Positions 22,345 to 35,989 are shown, counted from the stretch's first letter. The stretch is 64,000 nucleotides of DNA from Merluccius polli (GCA_030340625.1 JAOPHQ010005419.1:232501-296500); one strand, 5' to 3'. The notes: generated by a model from the sequence alone, not told the origin. Numbers and translations: made by a program.

Positions 22345-23055
22345 CACCGCGCTTATTAGCGGCCCCACTAACGCCCGACCTAACCGAGGCAAGCGCCTCA
22401 CATCTCAGTCAGTGACAGGGAACCAGATTTAACAGCCAATCGACGGTTGAGAATAGTACTCCACAGTTTCCACTATTCACAGTTACGATCTTAGAAAAAT
22501 GGATCTGTCTCTGTGCGCACATTTTTATTATACGTGGCATTTTTTTTAAACAAGTCACACGCACTCCCACACTCTGCAAGGCCAGACAACCTTTCTGAAG
22601 CACAACCGGTGCATAAAGAGAAGAGACACAGCCGTCCTGAATCCATCAACAGAGGTATTCTAGGGGGCCTGCAGATGACCGGCGTCAGGAGGAGGAAGGC
22701 GTGGGCTGCAGATGAATGCAACTTCCCAACACTGGCAGGCCTTTATAGACCCCCTGACTGTGGTCGCCTCGGTGCGCCGGACAAATAATTCACTGCCAGC
22801 GGCGTTTCTAAGATTTGAGGACATTCGGAGGCTTAGCCTGTACCTCTATAGGGGGTGTCTTTATTTTTATTTTTTAACAAGCTCTATTTTAATTCCTTTT
22901 TAATGCACTCTGGCAACTTATTTATATTCAAAGTACATGTCTTAATCATTGAAAAATTAAAATGTGTAAATGTGTTGTTGACTTGAATTTTCAGATACAG
23001 TTCATGCAGTGTAGTGCAATGACAAGCCCTGTTACCAATGCACTCTCTCTCTCCC

Positions 23056-23097
<42 letters not shown>

Positions 23098-24330
23098 CCA
23101 CTCCCACAAAATCCACGCGTGCCAAGCAGTATGAAGTAGACCTGCTGCTTGAATGACACACAGTGTACATTTTTTTATCAATGATATCATATTATATTCG
23201 ACGGGCTTTAATGCATGATCAGAATGGCAGATCTGGGGCTATGGGTGACAGAGAGGGTAGAGAGAAAGACAAAACTGTGGCGCCTAACTTCAATTCATGT
23301 GACCCTCAGTTGGACTGTGTGAAATGCTATGCTATATGCATAGCATGCTATATTCATAAGCCCTTTGTGTCCTCATGATTATCGCTATCGGCTACATATA
23401 GTGTGCTAGGGTTCGTTCCCACTTTAGCACTATATGGTGTCTAGGGGTCAGGGGTCACACAGTTAACATACTATAACAGCATTTTAGCTGGTTAGCATGC
23501 AATCATGCTAACAGGACCAGAGAGCAATCACGCGCATGTTCTATATACATGTTGTATAGAAGTGATAGATAGAAAAGATTAACTCAACAAGGCTAATGGT
23601 ATTCCACTGTCAGAAGTGTCTGTGTGAGAGTGTGTGTGTGTGTATTTCTCAATCGCCCTTGCTGTCTTTATTTAACTGATAGAGAGAGCAAACTGCTCCC
23701 TCTGCTGAATTTATGATCCTCAAGCAACCGTGGAGTAAACAAATTAGTCACACAAGGGACAGAATATGTTTAGACTAACAATGTTATAAATTTCATACTC
23801 CAAATTAACCTACCTTTACAGTTTAAAGAAGGTCAGCGCCAGGGACGCGGGTGATAAAGAAGGACAGCAGGAAAGAGCACAACAGAATGAAGAACGGCCA
23901 TTTTGGGGGGATAAACAACTGAATTGAAAGAAGAAGATTTATATCAATCCTACTGCACTGACCAGAAGTCTTTGGTACTGCTTTTCAGTGGCTGGAGCTG
24001 AGCAAATAAAACATTTATTCAGCCATATTGTATCAGACATTTTAACCAGTATAACTATAGATCTATGTTCTAAAATTTGTATTATAGGTCATATTTAATG
24101 TTTAGCAATAATGTCCATCTTGGCACTGTACTTTCTTTTCAATTCATTATTATGTTATCAAATCATTTGATTTTACTGTTATTTATAGTCTCAAAGGCTA
24201 AAACAAAATACATAATTGCATATTCTTAATTTATCCATTATCAATAATATAGAGGAAGCCCAAAGACGAGAAACAAAGACGAGCGATCAAAGCAACAGAA
24301 GTGTTGACTTTGTTAAGATAATTGTTAATA
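22345..24330. other. No gene recognised
   Basis: Apart from the CT array, unremarkable AT-rich sequence. A short perfect hairpin, GTTAGCATG-CAAT-CATGCTAAC, is at 23491-23512. Confidence 0.4.
23042..23099. repeat. (CT)n microsatellite
   Basis: Near-pure CT with a few CCC and GT interruptions. Confidence 0.95.
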
Positions 24331-24354
24331 AAACAGAGGTTACAGGTCAACAGA

Positions 24355-24935
24355 TGGATGTTGTGCTAGTGTAACTCTGGACCTAACAATTTTGGGTTTA
24401 ATTTCCTCATCATCATATCCAGGACACTGGGGCAACTGGGACACCTCTGCACACATCCCAGTCCAGCGTGCCAGAGCGCAGTTCATAGCGTCCTTCTTCA
24501 GCATGTCCACGTATGTTATCCTCAATGCACAGGTTCCCAGATGACTAGTTTTAAAGCGATGAGGTCACGATGGCGCTATGGCCAGCGAGCCTCGGTCTCC
24601 TTTGCCATATCATTGTGGTCACCAGCGGGAGACCGGCGTAGGGGTCAACATTGTTCATGTGTGCCATCCACCAGACGTCCTGGGCCATACAGAGCATCCC
24701 TGGTGTAACACCCGTCCAGCGATTTCTCCCCGGCAGCGGTGAGTGTCCATGATTCTGCCCCATACAGCAGGACGGATTCCAGGGTGGAGACGAAAAGGTT
24801 TGCGCTTGATCTTCCTGCTGAGCCCAGACTCCCACATTTTCCTAATTTCGTGCAGCACCTTCCAGGCGATTGTCCGTTCTGGTCTCAAGGTCCTTCGGGG
24901 AGGATGAGATCCAGGCACCGATATACCCAAAGTCT
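24355..24935 (-). mobile_element. 3' end of a degraded RTE-like LINE
   Basis: On the - strand, frames from 24930 to 24340 carry the remains of a reverse-transcriptase C-terminal region: AWKVLHEIRKMWESGLSRKI, then RIMDTHRCRGEI and RVLHQGCSV, then NVDPYAGLPLVTTMIWQRRP RLAGHS, then TYVDMLKKDAM. These follow the order of the segment after the RT domain in RTE/I-like elements. Several frameshifts are present, so it is inactive. The clade is uncertain. Confidence 0.7.
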
Positions 24936-24989
24936 CTCCACTGCTAGTTCACACAACTGTGTCGTTGGTGTTGAAGGCTGAGACCTTGG

Positions 24990-27380
24990 CTTTCAAACCA
25001 AGGGTTACATTTAACAGTTACTCTTGAGCTAACAGTATAACCATAAGGGAATAAGCCACGAGTCATGAGGGGAAATAAAGTCAACACTGGGAATGGTGGA
25101 TCATTGGCTTGGGCATTATGAGGCCGGGGCGTGCCAAGAGAAGTGTTTGGCTGCAGAGACGCAGGGTTCGTTCCAGAGATAGTCTGAGCACTAGACACGA
25201 ACAGCCGCAGGCGCTCGTTGAACCGGGTGTTGGATGAACATGACATTGGGAGAAATGTGTTGCCTACAGCATTGTAGATGAGTACTGTGAAAAAGATGAG
25301 GTTTGACGGTCATTAATCCCGTCTTAGCCTCCGTCCATTATAATGATTGATATTACTTCCATATTTAACTGCGACCAAAAACTGACAAGAAGGGAAGAAG
25401 AACAAAAAAAACACACTCTGCTTTCTGGCCTATGAAACTGGAATGAAAGCACTTGTGCGTGTATTAATCAATGCAACTTGTCTAGCTGGCAGTTAACTGT
25501 GGCACACAAGTCAAGTGCAGCCATCTTGGGTAATGAACAAAGGTGCAGTAGTGGCAGCCGTCCTACTTGTGCCAAGATGTGTCGGCACATTTGTTGCTAT
25601 TCAAACGGCAGCTTGCCATAGCAAAATGCAGAGTCATTTCTGACAGTTAACCCTCTACAGCCCAGGAGCAAGCAGCACACTGGAAGGAAAATGCTTCATC
25701 TTTCAAAGCTCACTAATCTGGCCTATTTATCTGGTCTATCACTTATTATTAGTAGTAGTAGTGATGGTAAGTATTAGTGTCATGTTATTTATATATGGTT
25801 TGTGTCAGAAAATGTCAGAAAACATAAAAAACACAGATCCACATATCTGGCAAATTCAACTGCCAGCTGGCCATGAATCTGTGACGTTAAAATGTTTATG
25901 TTTGAGGTAACATGCTAAAGGTGAAAATGGGGATGGTTTTGTTTGGGTCAAGAAATGAGACAAGTTTATATTGAGGGATCCAGTTAAGTACATATAAGTT
26001 AGTGTTATGAATGTCAATTATTATCTGAAGGCTTTCCTACAATGCAGGAAAAATCTTACTTTCCCTCTTATGAACATACATCTTCATTTCTTTAAAGAGT
26101 GTGTCCTTTTTTTGTATCATTGCCTCCTGACTTGAAATACTTTTGGACATTGAATGAAATGCCAGCTGTCAAGGGATTACGAAAGTAGTCAAAGACGAAA
26201 GTAGTCAAAGAAGCAATACACGTCTTGATTTTACTTTACTCCTTGCAGGCAGTGTCCCATTCTGCCACAAGGAATTGCTGCCAGGAGGTTTTAGGATATT
26301 TGGGCCCTTGTGGAATTGAATGATGCCTGCATTATTTCCTAATTATATAGAGATCAGTAATATAATTACTAAATTCTAAGGTTCCCAGATCATATAATGA
26401 CTGTTTGGGCGAAACAATGTATTTACGTTCGGCATTTCTCAAAGGGGAATTGATAACATGATGTACTATACTGTATGTACTAACTGTATCTTGGTTGTAA
26501 TAAAAAGCAGTTATATTGTGTCACATGATTCAAAGGATCTTAAATTTGATGAGGTTAATTAATTGCAAAGTTGAAAAACAATGATGAATAGTGTGGACTA
26601 TCTCATTCACACTCGCAATGTTCTCACTTAACTGACATAAATCCGAGAAGGCCACTTTAAAGTTGTCATATTTGTGACCTTTAATTTGACATTTTCATAG
26701 GCTAACCTGGCTTTCATTCATGCAAATTACAAAAAGAAACCCCACTTCCTTCCCATTCATTTAGAATATCCCAATTATTAGGCTCCATTAAGAGGACAGG
26801 GTTAAATTACCTCTGGCGCGACCTCACTTACACAGCTGACATGTGAGGTGTAAAATATGGTCCATTTACATGCAGATCTAGGGATTAGTTTGAGCCATGC
26901 CTTAGTGGGCCCATTATTAACCTGTACATGGTGGATGATGGAGCACTTCATGTGGGCATCCACCTTCCCTCAACAAAAATGTTATAATAATATTTTTTTA
27001 TTCTTTTTAACAGGTTAGGGGTTAGGGTTAGTGGTTATTCACCCTGAGAAAAACTAATTGAGATTGAAAATGTTTTTTCAAGAGTGCCCTTGCCAAGGCA
27101 GGCAGCAGCAGTCAACAACATTAAGTTTCAGACAGACAACAATCAATGTTCAATTTTGCACAATAAATAAGTAATTAAGTCCACGTAATCGCAGTAACAG
27201 GGAGTCTCAGGATTTTAAAAAAATGAATGATTGTCAAAAGAAGACACTAAATATATCACAGATGTCTTTGGTTCATAGATGTCCATGTTTAGTCCATGTT
27301 TATGTCACCAAGATGTAAAGTAAAAATACAGCTTAAAACACTTTGACATCGTTAGGATATGTCTATTGCGTCACACGGAA
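24990..27380. other. No gene; possible conserved non-coding DNA
   Basis: AT-rich with no coding signal. A perfect octamer ATGCAAAT (POU-factor consensus) is at 26720-26727 in a stretch with ATTA cores and CAGCTG. The stretch 27010-27130 resembles a common fish dispersed sequence (AGAGTGCCCTTGCCAAGGCA), not further identified. Confidence 0.3.
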
Positions 27381-27386
27381 ACATTG

Positions 27387-27885
27387 CTGCAGTAGTTACA
27401 ATGGGGTTTCATAGGAGAGTATGTCGCTGTAGCAATAACCATGAGTATTGCATATTAGTTTAATTCCCATATGACAACAACTTAGGGTTTCAGTCTGTCT
27501 AACGTTAGCGTTGCCAGGCAGCGCTCCCAGCTGAGTCACCAGCTCTCTAATCCCGTGGCCGTTGTAATGAAGTGACGGTCGAAATTTGATCGCCCGTGTG
27601 GCATACTGGATCATAGCATACTGCCAAATGTCTAGGTAGCTTTCACAATTAATAATAAACCCTGTTATACTTGTCATTATAATACATTTGATTCATTTAT
27701 TCAATTTATAAATGTACAATTTAGGCTACACTAATACAGAGTGTTGCCTCCTGATGTTGTGAGGGGTAGCGAAAGTCATTCTTGGTAGGAAAATAGCACA
27801 CAGGAGCAGATTGCGGGAAGCCTGACACGACAGCCAGTGACAAATTGGAAATAACAATAAAGTACATTATTACACACATCAGAAA
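27387..27885 (-). mobile_element. Dispersed repeat family R2, copy A
   Basis: Shares several hundred bases, in opposite orientation, with 45810-46583. On the - strand the shared blocks include TCACTGGCTGTCGTGTCAGG, AAATTGTACATTTATAAATT, AGACATTTGGCAGTATGCTA, GGCCACGGGATTAGAGAGCT and CATTGTAACTACTGCAG. No protein is recognised. The copy is continuous and probably close to full length. Confidence 0.82.
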
Positions 27886-27899
27886 AACCCTGGAATGAA

Positions 27900-29100
27900 A
27901 AGGATATCCATGTTAGCCTTTATAACAATGTCAAAGTGTAGCCTGTATTATTCCTTTAAGAATAGGCTAATGGCAACAAACTGCCTCACATCAAATGTCC
28001 GTGGGCAGCAGAGGCAGTTATCTTAACTCAAATTGCCTGCGAAACATCAGAGACAAGCAGCGTATGACAACTAATGGGATTCCAAGAGCATGCACACTCC
28101 AACCTAATCTACTTCAAGTGGTTCTCTTTTGCACTATTCCTTTCGCTCTGTGTGACAGGTAAGATTAGAAAAATATAGAAACGTGGCACCGCTCCCCAAC
28201 ACCTCCTGTCGTACGAGACTTGAGGCGAGCCCCATGGTGCTCCATATCACACGCCGCCGTGTGACGACAAAAGGCACTGGAGGCGACAGAGTGAAAAAAG
28301 CGCCAAATCCAGATGTGTGCCGCTGATAGGGTCGCGAAGTGAGAAACCACAAATTGTTACTGCCAACCAGATTCCTTCGCTGCTCTACCTAAATCCTTTT
28401 TTAACGTAATAATTTACATTTTCTGCGATGACGCTGTAACAGCTAGTAAAGTGACATTATCAAATTGACAGCATAAATAAAATTAAATGTAATAAAACGC
28501 TTGTGTGCATATGTTTTTCTCCTGTATCTAATCCATTTCGATGTACACAATTTGTTTGGTAGGCCTCATTTATTTAATAATTTCTAAATACCCAGTTAGT
28601 TACTCAGTAAAGTTCAACTGGCGTTCTCAAGCGTTTCCTCAATATACACATATTTTATGTCTTTATCGTATCATATTTGACTTACACTATTCGGCTAAAC
28701 TATTTTGGGCACATGCTTCCTAAAAGTGTACACGTAGTTTTAATATCGTGCCATGATACTAATCACGTTAAATTGATTCAGGGTTGACTGCGACGTCCAC
28801 TGTGCCTCATAAATACAACATCCAGAGAGCTTGGGGCATTATTGCAACTTTATCACCCCTTATTCCCTGTTGTGGAGAAAGGGACTGCATTCAAAGCCGC
28901 TGCCCGTTTGACTGTTTGGACAACAAAGCTTTCAGTTGGCGACACAGGGGCTTGCTCTATTTCAGCTGGAAAAAGAATGACATCTAATTCCCCTCGACAT
29001 CCCAGCGGGGGCGTTTGAAAGCTGCTTTCAAATGCCATTGATCCAAACTGCCGCTCTGATAAACATGCTAGGACTTATTTTCCCCCACATTGAAGGAATC
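27900..29100. other. No gene recognised
   Basis: No splice-supported coding. A CpG-richer patch lies at 28180-28280. Frames here have no recognised family. Confidence 0.35.
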
Positions 29101-29106
29101 TATCAT

Positions 29107-29129
29107 TCACACACACACACACACACACG

Positions 29130-29211
<82 letters not shown>
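29107..29211. repeat. (CA)n microsatellite
   Basis: About 52 units with two CG interruptions near the start. Confidence 0.97.
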
Positions 29212-29213
<2 letters not shown>

Positions 29214-29219
29214 CTGTTT

Positions 29220-31530
29220 ATGAGGGATTTAGTGCATTGTTTTGGGGTCGATGACCAAAGACTTGGCCCCTCGGGATACAACAGAAGAAAAAAATCTGTA
29301 TTATAGGTCAGATGTTTCTAAAAACAAACCTTCATCAACTTCAACACTCTTCATAACAATGTCATGAATGAATGGAACACATGAAACAGAAATATAAAAT
29401 ATAATATGAAAAAGGGGAACAAAGAAATAGACTCTCATTGACTTGCTCTAGTGGCTGGGGTGTTCATGCCACAGCCGGCCCATTTTTCATCTCACCCCTT
29501 CAAGCACAACGTCCTCCAGACCAGAAGAAATGTCTGCTGCTGTCACAGTCCATATAGGAGAGGACATGGATTCACTCACGGATCAAATCCATAGTTTACC
29601 ACCAGAGTAAGGAGTGAGGTGCCTGTGATTATATGTTTGTATATATATATAAATAAATATATAAATACTGTAATATATTCCACAGTGATCCCCTTTTTAT
29701 TACATACAGAGGATTTGCATATGACTAATTAGTTGAGGACTAGTCACACTATTTCGCTCCTACACAGATATTGCATCACTCCTCTATGTACTTCATTCGT
29801 GGTTATTAAACATTTCCCCAGGGGAATCAATTTTGGCTTGTGACGACAAACACACACACATATTGCTGAATAAAGTGCGACTATTACAACACAGACACAA
29901 TAACATGGACGATATGATGAATGCTTTGTAGTAAACACTTTGTGTATGCATTTGCCGCAGCTGAAACTTGTAAATTATCTTCTCTTAGTGTAACTTATAT
30001 GACCCCATACACTACATTGCTTCTTCTCTACACTTTGAAGATGTATGGGTGTTATTCTACTCAATGCTTGTCTCAAGTGTCTGTGGACTGACAAATAATT
30101 ATTAGTAATAATAGTAATATATCAATAATTCATATCAAGAACCTCATCATGTTAGAAGGCGAGGTGAAATGTGTTTCTCCACGTTAAACTCGCACAACAA
30201 CCTCAAAAACACCCGTTGGTTTCATCATCGAGAGATGCACGCCATCGTCAATCATGACTTTAAAGGGATCCCTTAAAGACAATCTGTGTTCCCCTTTCAA
30301 TTTGACTCAAATCTGACACACACACATACACACACACACACACACACACGTGTCAGAGAAACTCTCCCATCAATACGATCGGCTCCTGGAACGTCATGAT
30401 GTATAAAACACTGGGCTGCTAATGGTGACAGACTGGACACATGCTACATGTGCTAACACGCCCTGCGCTGATATACACAGCAGCAGCGGCAGCTCAGGCT
30501 TCTTTGAGTAATGGTGGCAAGGGAAGATGTGCGTCCAAGAAGCAGCGCCTGTCCACCAGACACTGAGAACACAGATCAAAAGCTGGGGTATAGCCAAGTA
30601 GTGGACACTATGGATGCTAATCAGAAGCTAGTAGGCTAACTTCACTGATAAGACAATGGGTTCATTAGGTGTTTATCAGTAGCGCTTAGCTACTTAGCTG
30701 TCTCTATGATCCTTTTTCTTCAGTTTTGCATGAAAAGTGCGGTATCGATGTTTGATTGATCGATTTATTGATGAGCTCGATGTCTTTGATTTTGATCTTG
30801 AAGATTTTGTTCAATATTTCAGTGATTTGATATTTGTGTTTGTGTGCTTGCTTTGTTTCATAAGTAAGTAACACTCACAAAAGCAAAACCTGATAGCCAC
30901 GTTCCTAAATGAATATGGGGCCAAAAGGGTAATCTTTGTCTTGAATGCAAGTGAGGTGGTGGCCAACACAACAGCCACGGCCAAGGCAATCACAGTACCT
31001 TTCCCATCTAATCCTGGGATGTATTATGTGATGGCAGTAAGAAGATTATGTGATAATAAAAACACTACATAATGTGGGGGCGCATCCCACAACCCTGAAT
31101 AGGGCAAAATGCAAACACTGATAAGGCCGGAACCAGACTACTCGCTGCTAGACACATTCAAACAGTTAATTTATTGTAAATGTTTAGCATTTAATCCCTA
31201 ATCCCTAAACCATCTACACATCTATACAAAATCCACATATTGCAGTATAGTGAACCCGTATGGTACCACTTTGGGAACCAATATGTTGGTGTAATCTTCT
31301 GCAGATGGTAATTAGCGTCAATGCTGCTGTTCTCTGTTGCAAGTCAACAGTGTTTGCTGGTCTAACATCTGTCTGCATCATTAAGACGTACAAACATTTG
31401 CCAAAAATGGTGGGAATCATATTGTCTAGTTTTTGCAACAAAACAATGTAAATTCCAAGTCACTTCATAAACCCACAAAGGACGACAATGTAAAAACACC
31501 ACAACTTTTTTATTAAAACAAGTGTCAAGT
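29220..31530. other. No gene recognised
   Basis: AT-rich sequence with short TA (29640-29665) and CA (30318-30350) runs. No coding signal. Confidence 0.4.
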
Positions 31531-31539
31531 GTTTTAATA

Positions 31540-31725
31540 GAGAGAAAGATGGAGGAGAGGGAGAGAGAGAAAGATAGGGAGACAGAGGGAGAGAGAGACA
31601 CAGGGAGAAAGAGACAGAGGGAGAGAGAGAAAGACAGGAAAGAGAGAGGGAGGCAGAAGAAGAGACCAAGAGAGAGAGCAATGGAGAGAGCAGAAGACAG
31701 AGGGAGAAAAATAGAGATATTATGA
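31540..31725. repeat. GA-rich repeat
   Basis: About 185 bases of imperfect GAGAGA/GACAGAGG units. Confidence 0.93.
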
Positions 31726-32095
31726 GGATAAAAGTCACATGACCAGAATCAGCCACCCAGAAAACAATAAAGGAGCAAGCCATTTTTCCAAGCGACCATG
31801 TTCGAGGATAATTGCTAATGAGGGCCCTGAGGAGCCGGCCCTTCAATCAGAGCTAGACCATCGTTAAGGAATTGTGTCCGCACGTGGACATCAACTCCTT
31901 CTGATTGACCATGCATGTAACATAACCAATCGCCAAGGGGAAGTAGTATTTTTATTATCTTTAGTAGTTTATCTATTTTACCTGATAACCTTCAAATCCA
32001 GAGAAGAAAAATACACCATCACCACCCGATGGCGTTCCACTGTAGCGTAATTACCAACACAAACAATACTGAAATGCGATCATCAATTTAGCAAT

Positions 32096-32230
32096 TTCAA
32101 ATTCAGATCCATGTCATTAAGGAGCAGGTTGGGTTAAGGCACCTTCCTCAAGAATACCTACAGGTAGATTGCTGACATTGGGAATTGAACCAAGTACCAC
32201 CTGGCTGGGAGTCAAACTCCCATATAAATC
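32096..32230 (-). mobile_element. tRNA-type SINE, copy 4
   Basis: On the - strand: GACTCCCAGCCAGGTGGTAC, a decayed B box GGTTCAATTCCC, then TTGAGGAAGGTGCC. More diverged than copies 1-3. Confidence 0.68.
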
Positions 32231-33698
32231 AATGACCAATCTCTTAATATGCCATGAGGGCCACTAATCTGTCAAATGAAACGTGACTTTATAATTAATG
32301 CGCTCTATTTTCACTCCTCACAAACCAAATTTCAAGACTCCAAAAACCCACAGATGTATTCATGACTGTGATATGTAAACTCTAATGTTTTGATATGTAA
32401 GTTTGTTGTGGGCTGCGATATGAATTGCTATTGCCAGACAAAGTGAGTAAAATACCCACTCACACAATAACCCGCCGTTGGGATAGCCTGCTATATTATC
32501 CTCTATTATATGTCAATAAACATAAATACAACACTGCTTGTACTTGTCAGTATCGATTGCCTGTTTTGATGGATAATAAAGTAATTAATCGATTCCTTTC
32601 AAACTACTAGCAGTGTGTGGAGGAGTCTGGCTGATTCGGATGAGTTTTCTTTTATCAGGCATCAGTTTGAAATAAATATTCTGAAAACTGCTCTCTTGTT
32701 CTGTTTCCCGTACGGACTTAATCCTGTTTTATACAGCATGATATCTGCTGAATCTTATCATCACGGTAATCTGCGCCTGGCTGACTTATCTTTCCTCTAA
32801 TGCACCTGAACGATTGTGATGCTGAATTAGTCATCTGGCACTTTTATGTTGTTATGGATGAGGGGAACAGGGAAATCAAACTGAACACCATGAACAGCAA
32901 ACACAGCAAATGATTTGGCAATTGCAAATGATCTGGTTTGTTGTGGTGAAAGCTGTAAGGGAAGTATTTTCCCTTTCAGAGGGGTGTAATTTTGGCTGAC
33001 TATACTATGTTCCCATAATAAATTAAAATAAATATATAAATAAAAAACAAAAATGTAAAGGATAATAACATTATCAGTATTCACAAACTGCATGATATTT
33101 GAGAGATACAGTACATAATAGAATGTGTGCTACCTGTTCTCTGAGAGGTACTTGGGCGCGATGGCTAACAACTGAAATTATTCACCTTGTTATGGATATC
33201 AGCCATCATTCTGTTCAGCTAATGAATACTCTGTCCTAGAGCCAATATATAACCTGTCAAATCCTATTTGAACATGGGCCTGTGAAGCGTGTTATTATGA
33301 TGAAAGGTTGAATCAAATTCAGTCTTCACTTGACTGTCCACAACAAGTCAACTGCAATCAATGTCTTCGAAATATAAAGTTGTATTATATTATTGCAATT
33401 TGTTGTAATTGCATTGGTTTGCGTGCCTGACTTTGACTAGTATTATTCATCAAGTAACATAGGTAAATAAATAGTTTACTTAACAGCAAGTGACACCTCT
33501 CAGGGTTAAACTATAACCACTGCTGCGTTATAGTGGACGAACACCAACACATCATCCAGATGCAATTTATTATTTTGCCAACAGGGACGAAGGGAACGAA
33601 GACACATTCTTTTGAAAACCCTGAATTTGATTAAAGCGTAGATAAACTGCAATATTGATATTAGCGGCACCATTACAATTTCAATTATCTCAGGTGGA

Positions 33699-33706
33699 TA
33701 TATAAG
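33699..33706 (+). promoter_or_regulatory. Candidate TATA box
   Basis: TATATAAG followed by a GC-rich GCAGAGGGG. It stands at the left edge of a CpG-richer block of about 700 bases. A transcription start would be expected near 33730. No gene is proven downstream. Confidence 0.3.
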
Positions 33707-34001
33707 CAGAGGGGAAAGAGGCGGTTGGTTCTTCTTCGCTCAAATTGATTCTGAGGCAGGGTGCGGACGAAAGGGTAGCGCCATTCGTCATCACAGCCCT
33801 CCGATTTTCCCAGGCACCAATCTCATTTGCCGGTGTCATCGTGTGCATGCCCGCTAGATTCAGTGGCAGGACACCCGGACGCCACCTTAAATAACTTTAT
33901 TTATTCTCATTTTCCGGCGTTCTTCTGGGACGTCCGTTTCAGGGGAACGGTTTCAAATTGATTTCTCCGGACAAACGAGCTCAGGAATAGAGTGGAATGC
34001 G

Positions 34002-34091
34002 ATGGCATCAGAAGTCAAACTTGAGGAAGTTTTGCTGTCTTGGCTATTCCTAGCAAATGCAGTCTGGCGAAGCATCCATTCATTATGTTAA
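34002..34091 (+). other. Short ORF downstream of the candidate TATA box
   Basis: Twenty-nine codons (MASEVKLEEVLLSWLFLANA and nine more) then TAA. The ATG has G at -3 and +4. It could be a small ORF in a non-coding transcript or chance. Confidence 0.15.
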
Positions 34092-35118
34092 GAAATAAAT
34101 ATATAAAATAATAGTGTGCGTGTGTATGTGTGTACGCGTGCTTGCGTGTGTGTCTGTGTGTGTGTGCGTGCACGCCGCTAGGCCGCCACCCTGGAGTCCC
34201 CTTTAGGAAGTCGTAAACAACATCGTAAACCAACTCCTCGACGAGGTAATATGTGGAAGCGCCACAGCTGTAGCAGCAAAGAGGCCCCTTGAGAGTGGTT
34301 TATAAGTGAAAAAATCTCCGGTGTCAAACGCACCGCTCCACCGCAAGCTGACAAGTCTTCGACGAGACCGCGACCGGGATTGTCCCCCCACCGGCGCCGC
34401 ACCGTCACGCAGCTATCTTAGCCGTGGGTGAGGTGTGCTGAGTTGCTGACAGCAAAGGTTGAACCGGAATGAAAAAGTGATTTGCTGATAGATTTTGGAC
34501 TATTCTTTGGGTTTTCTTTCATCGGCGGTGTGTAGTAAGGTTTTGGAGTGTGCGCATGACTCTGGCTTTCCATATTAGTGTGTTCATGGGTAAGGGGTTC
34601 GAATCCCACACACACATTTAAAAAACAAAACTAAATCTTTCCCCCACCACATTGAAGCTTTTTCTTTTCTGCTGCATCTAGTGGCATTCATTTCATATCA
34701 TGATCAACACACACACACACACACTGTATACACCCACACACATATTTCCGATGTGGCTTGTTAATTAAATTATTCGCGATTATTTAAATATCAATTAATC
34801 ATTCTTAATTATTCTTCACCTCTCACAGCACCAGGTCTACACACTCTCTAGAATAGAAGATTTAGACCCACAACAGATTACGAGCGCAATCTTCAAGTCA
34901 CACCATGATGACACATGGCACAACAATAAAACTGAATATGCTGCGAGTCACGATCCCTGCGAATATGGCTCCCTGTGATCCTAATGGTCGACAGGACGGA
35001 TCACACATGTCCGAACGACACACGCCTTCATCCGAGAGGAGGGTGGGGGGGGTTGCTCTGGTGTTGGACAGGTGGTGGTGTTGCCTCATTAGTGATAGCG
35101 TGGCAATAGAGAGAGACA

Positions 35119-35120
<2 letters not shown>

Positions 35121-35175
<55 letters not shown>

Positions 35176-35186
35176 ACACACACACA
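35121..35186. repeat. (GA)n then (CA)n microsatellite
   Basis: About 25 GA units followed by a short CA run. Confidence 0.96.
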
Positions 35187-35280
35187 TGCACAGAAAGAGA
35201 AAGTGAGAGAGAAAACTATAAATCAATAGCCTTTATCACTGTTGAGGGTTAAAAGAGGCACGCCCCTGTCGATGATTCAT

Positions 35281-35978
35281 GGTGTGCTTGGATACATACA
35301 GGGGTTAACATTTCTACAGTGTGGTTTTATGGTGTGCTTGGATACATACAGGGGTTAACATTTCTACAGTGTGGTTTTATGGTGTGCTTGGACACATACA
35401 GGGGTTAACATTTATACAGTGTGGTTTTATGGTGTGCTTGGATACATACAGGGGTTAACATTTCTACATTGTGGTTTTATGGTGTGCTTGGATACATACA
35501 GGGGTTAACATTTCTACAGTGTGGTTTTATGGTGTGCTTGGATACATACAGGGGTTAACATTTCTACAGTGTGGTTTTATGGTGTGCTTGGATACATACA
35601 GGGGTTAACATTTCTACATTGTGGTTTTATGGTGTGCTTGGATACATACAGGGGTTAACATTTCTACATTGTGGTTTTATGGTGTGCTTGGATACATACA
35701 GGGGTTAACATTTCTACATTGTGGTTTCATGGTGTGCTTGGATACATACAGGGGTTAACATTTCTACATTGTGGTTTTATGGTGTGCTTGGATACATACA
35801 GGGGTTAACATTTCTACAGTGTGGTTTTATGGTGTGCTTGGATACATACAGGGGTTAACATTTCTACATTGTGGTTTTATGGTGTGCTTGGATACATACA
35901 GGGGTTAACATTTCTACATTGTGGTTTTATGGTGTGCTTGGATACATACAGGGGTTAACATTTCTACATTGTGGTTTT
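35281..35978. repeat. 50-bp minisatellite, 14 tandem copies
   Basis: Unit GGTGTGCTTGGATACATACA + GGGGTTAACATTTCTACATT + GTGGTTTTAT. Starts fall exactly every 50 bases from 35281 to 35931. The only differences are a G/T change at unit position 39, GACACATACA and TTTATACA in copy 3, and TTTCAT at the end of one copy. Each unit has a GTTAAC. The homogeneity implies recent or ongoing tandem expansion. Confidence 0.98.
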
Positions 35979-35989
35979 TGCAGCAGCAG

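Larger units (their letters stand above)
32240..35110. other. No gene proven; CpG-richer block with a possible promoter
   Basis: AT-rich up to 33.65 kb, then a CpG-richer block (33.7-34.4 kb) with a TATA box, listed separately. A lone B-box-like GGTTCGAATCC is at about 34599. Confidence 0.35.

Noticed and set aside
34590..34612. Perfect tRNA B-box GGTTCGAATCC
   Set aside because: No A box, anticodon arm or pairing acceptor stem could be placed around it, and the SINE body is missing; it may be a relic or chance.
35281..35978. 50-bp units considered as CRISPR repeats or a coding tandem repeat
   Set aside because: There are no spacers; the unit length (50) is not a multiple of 3, so no frame repeats cleanly.
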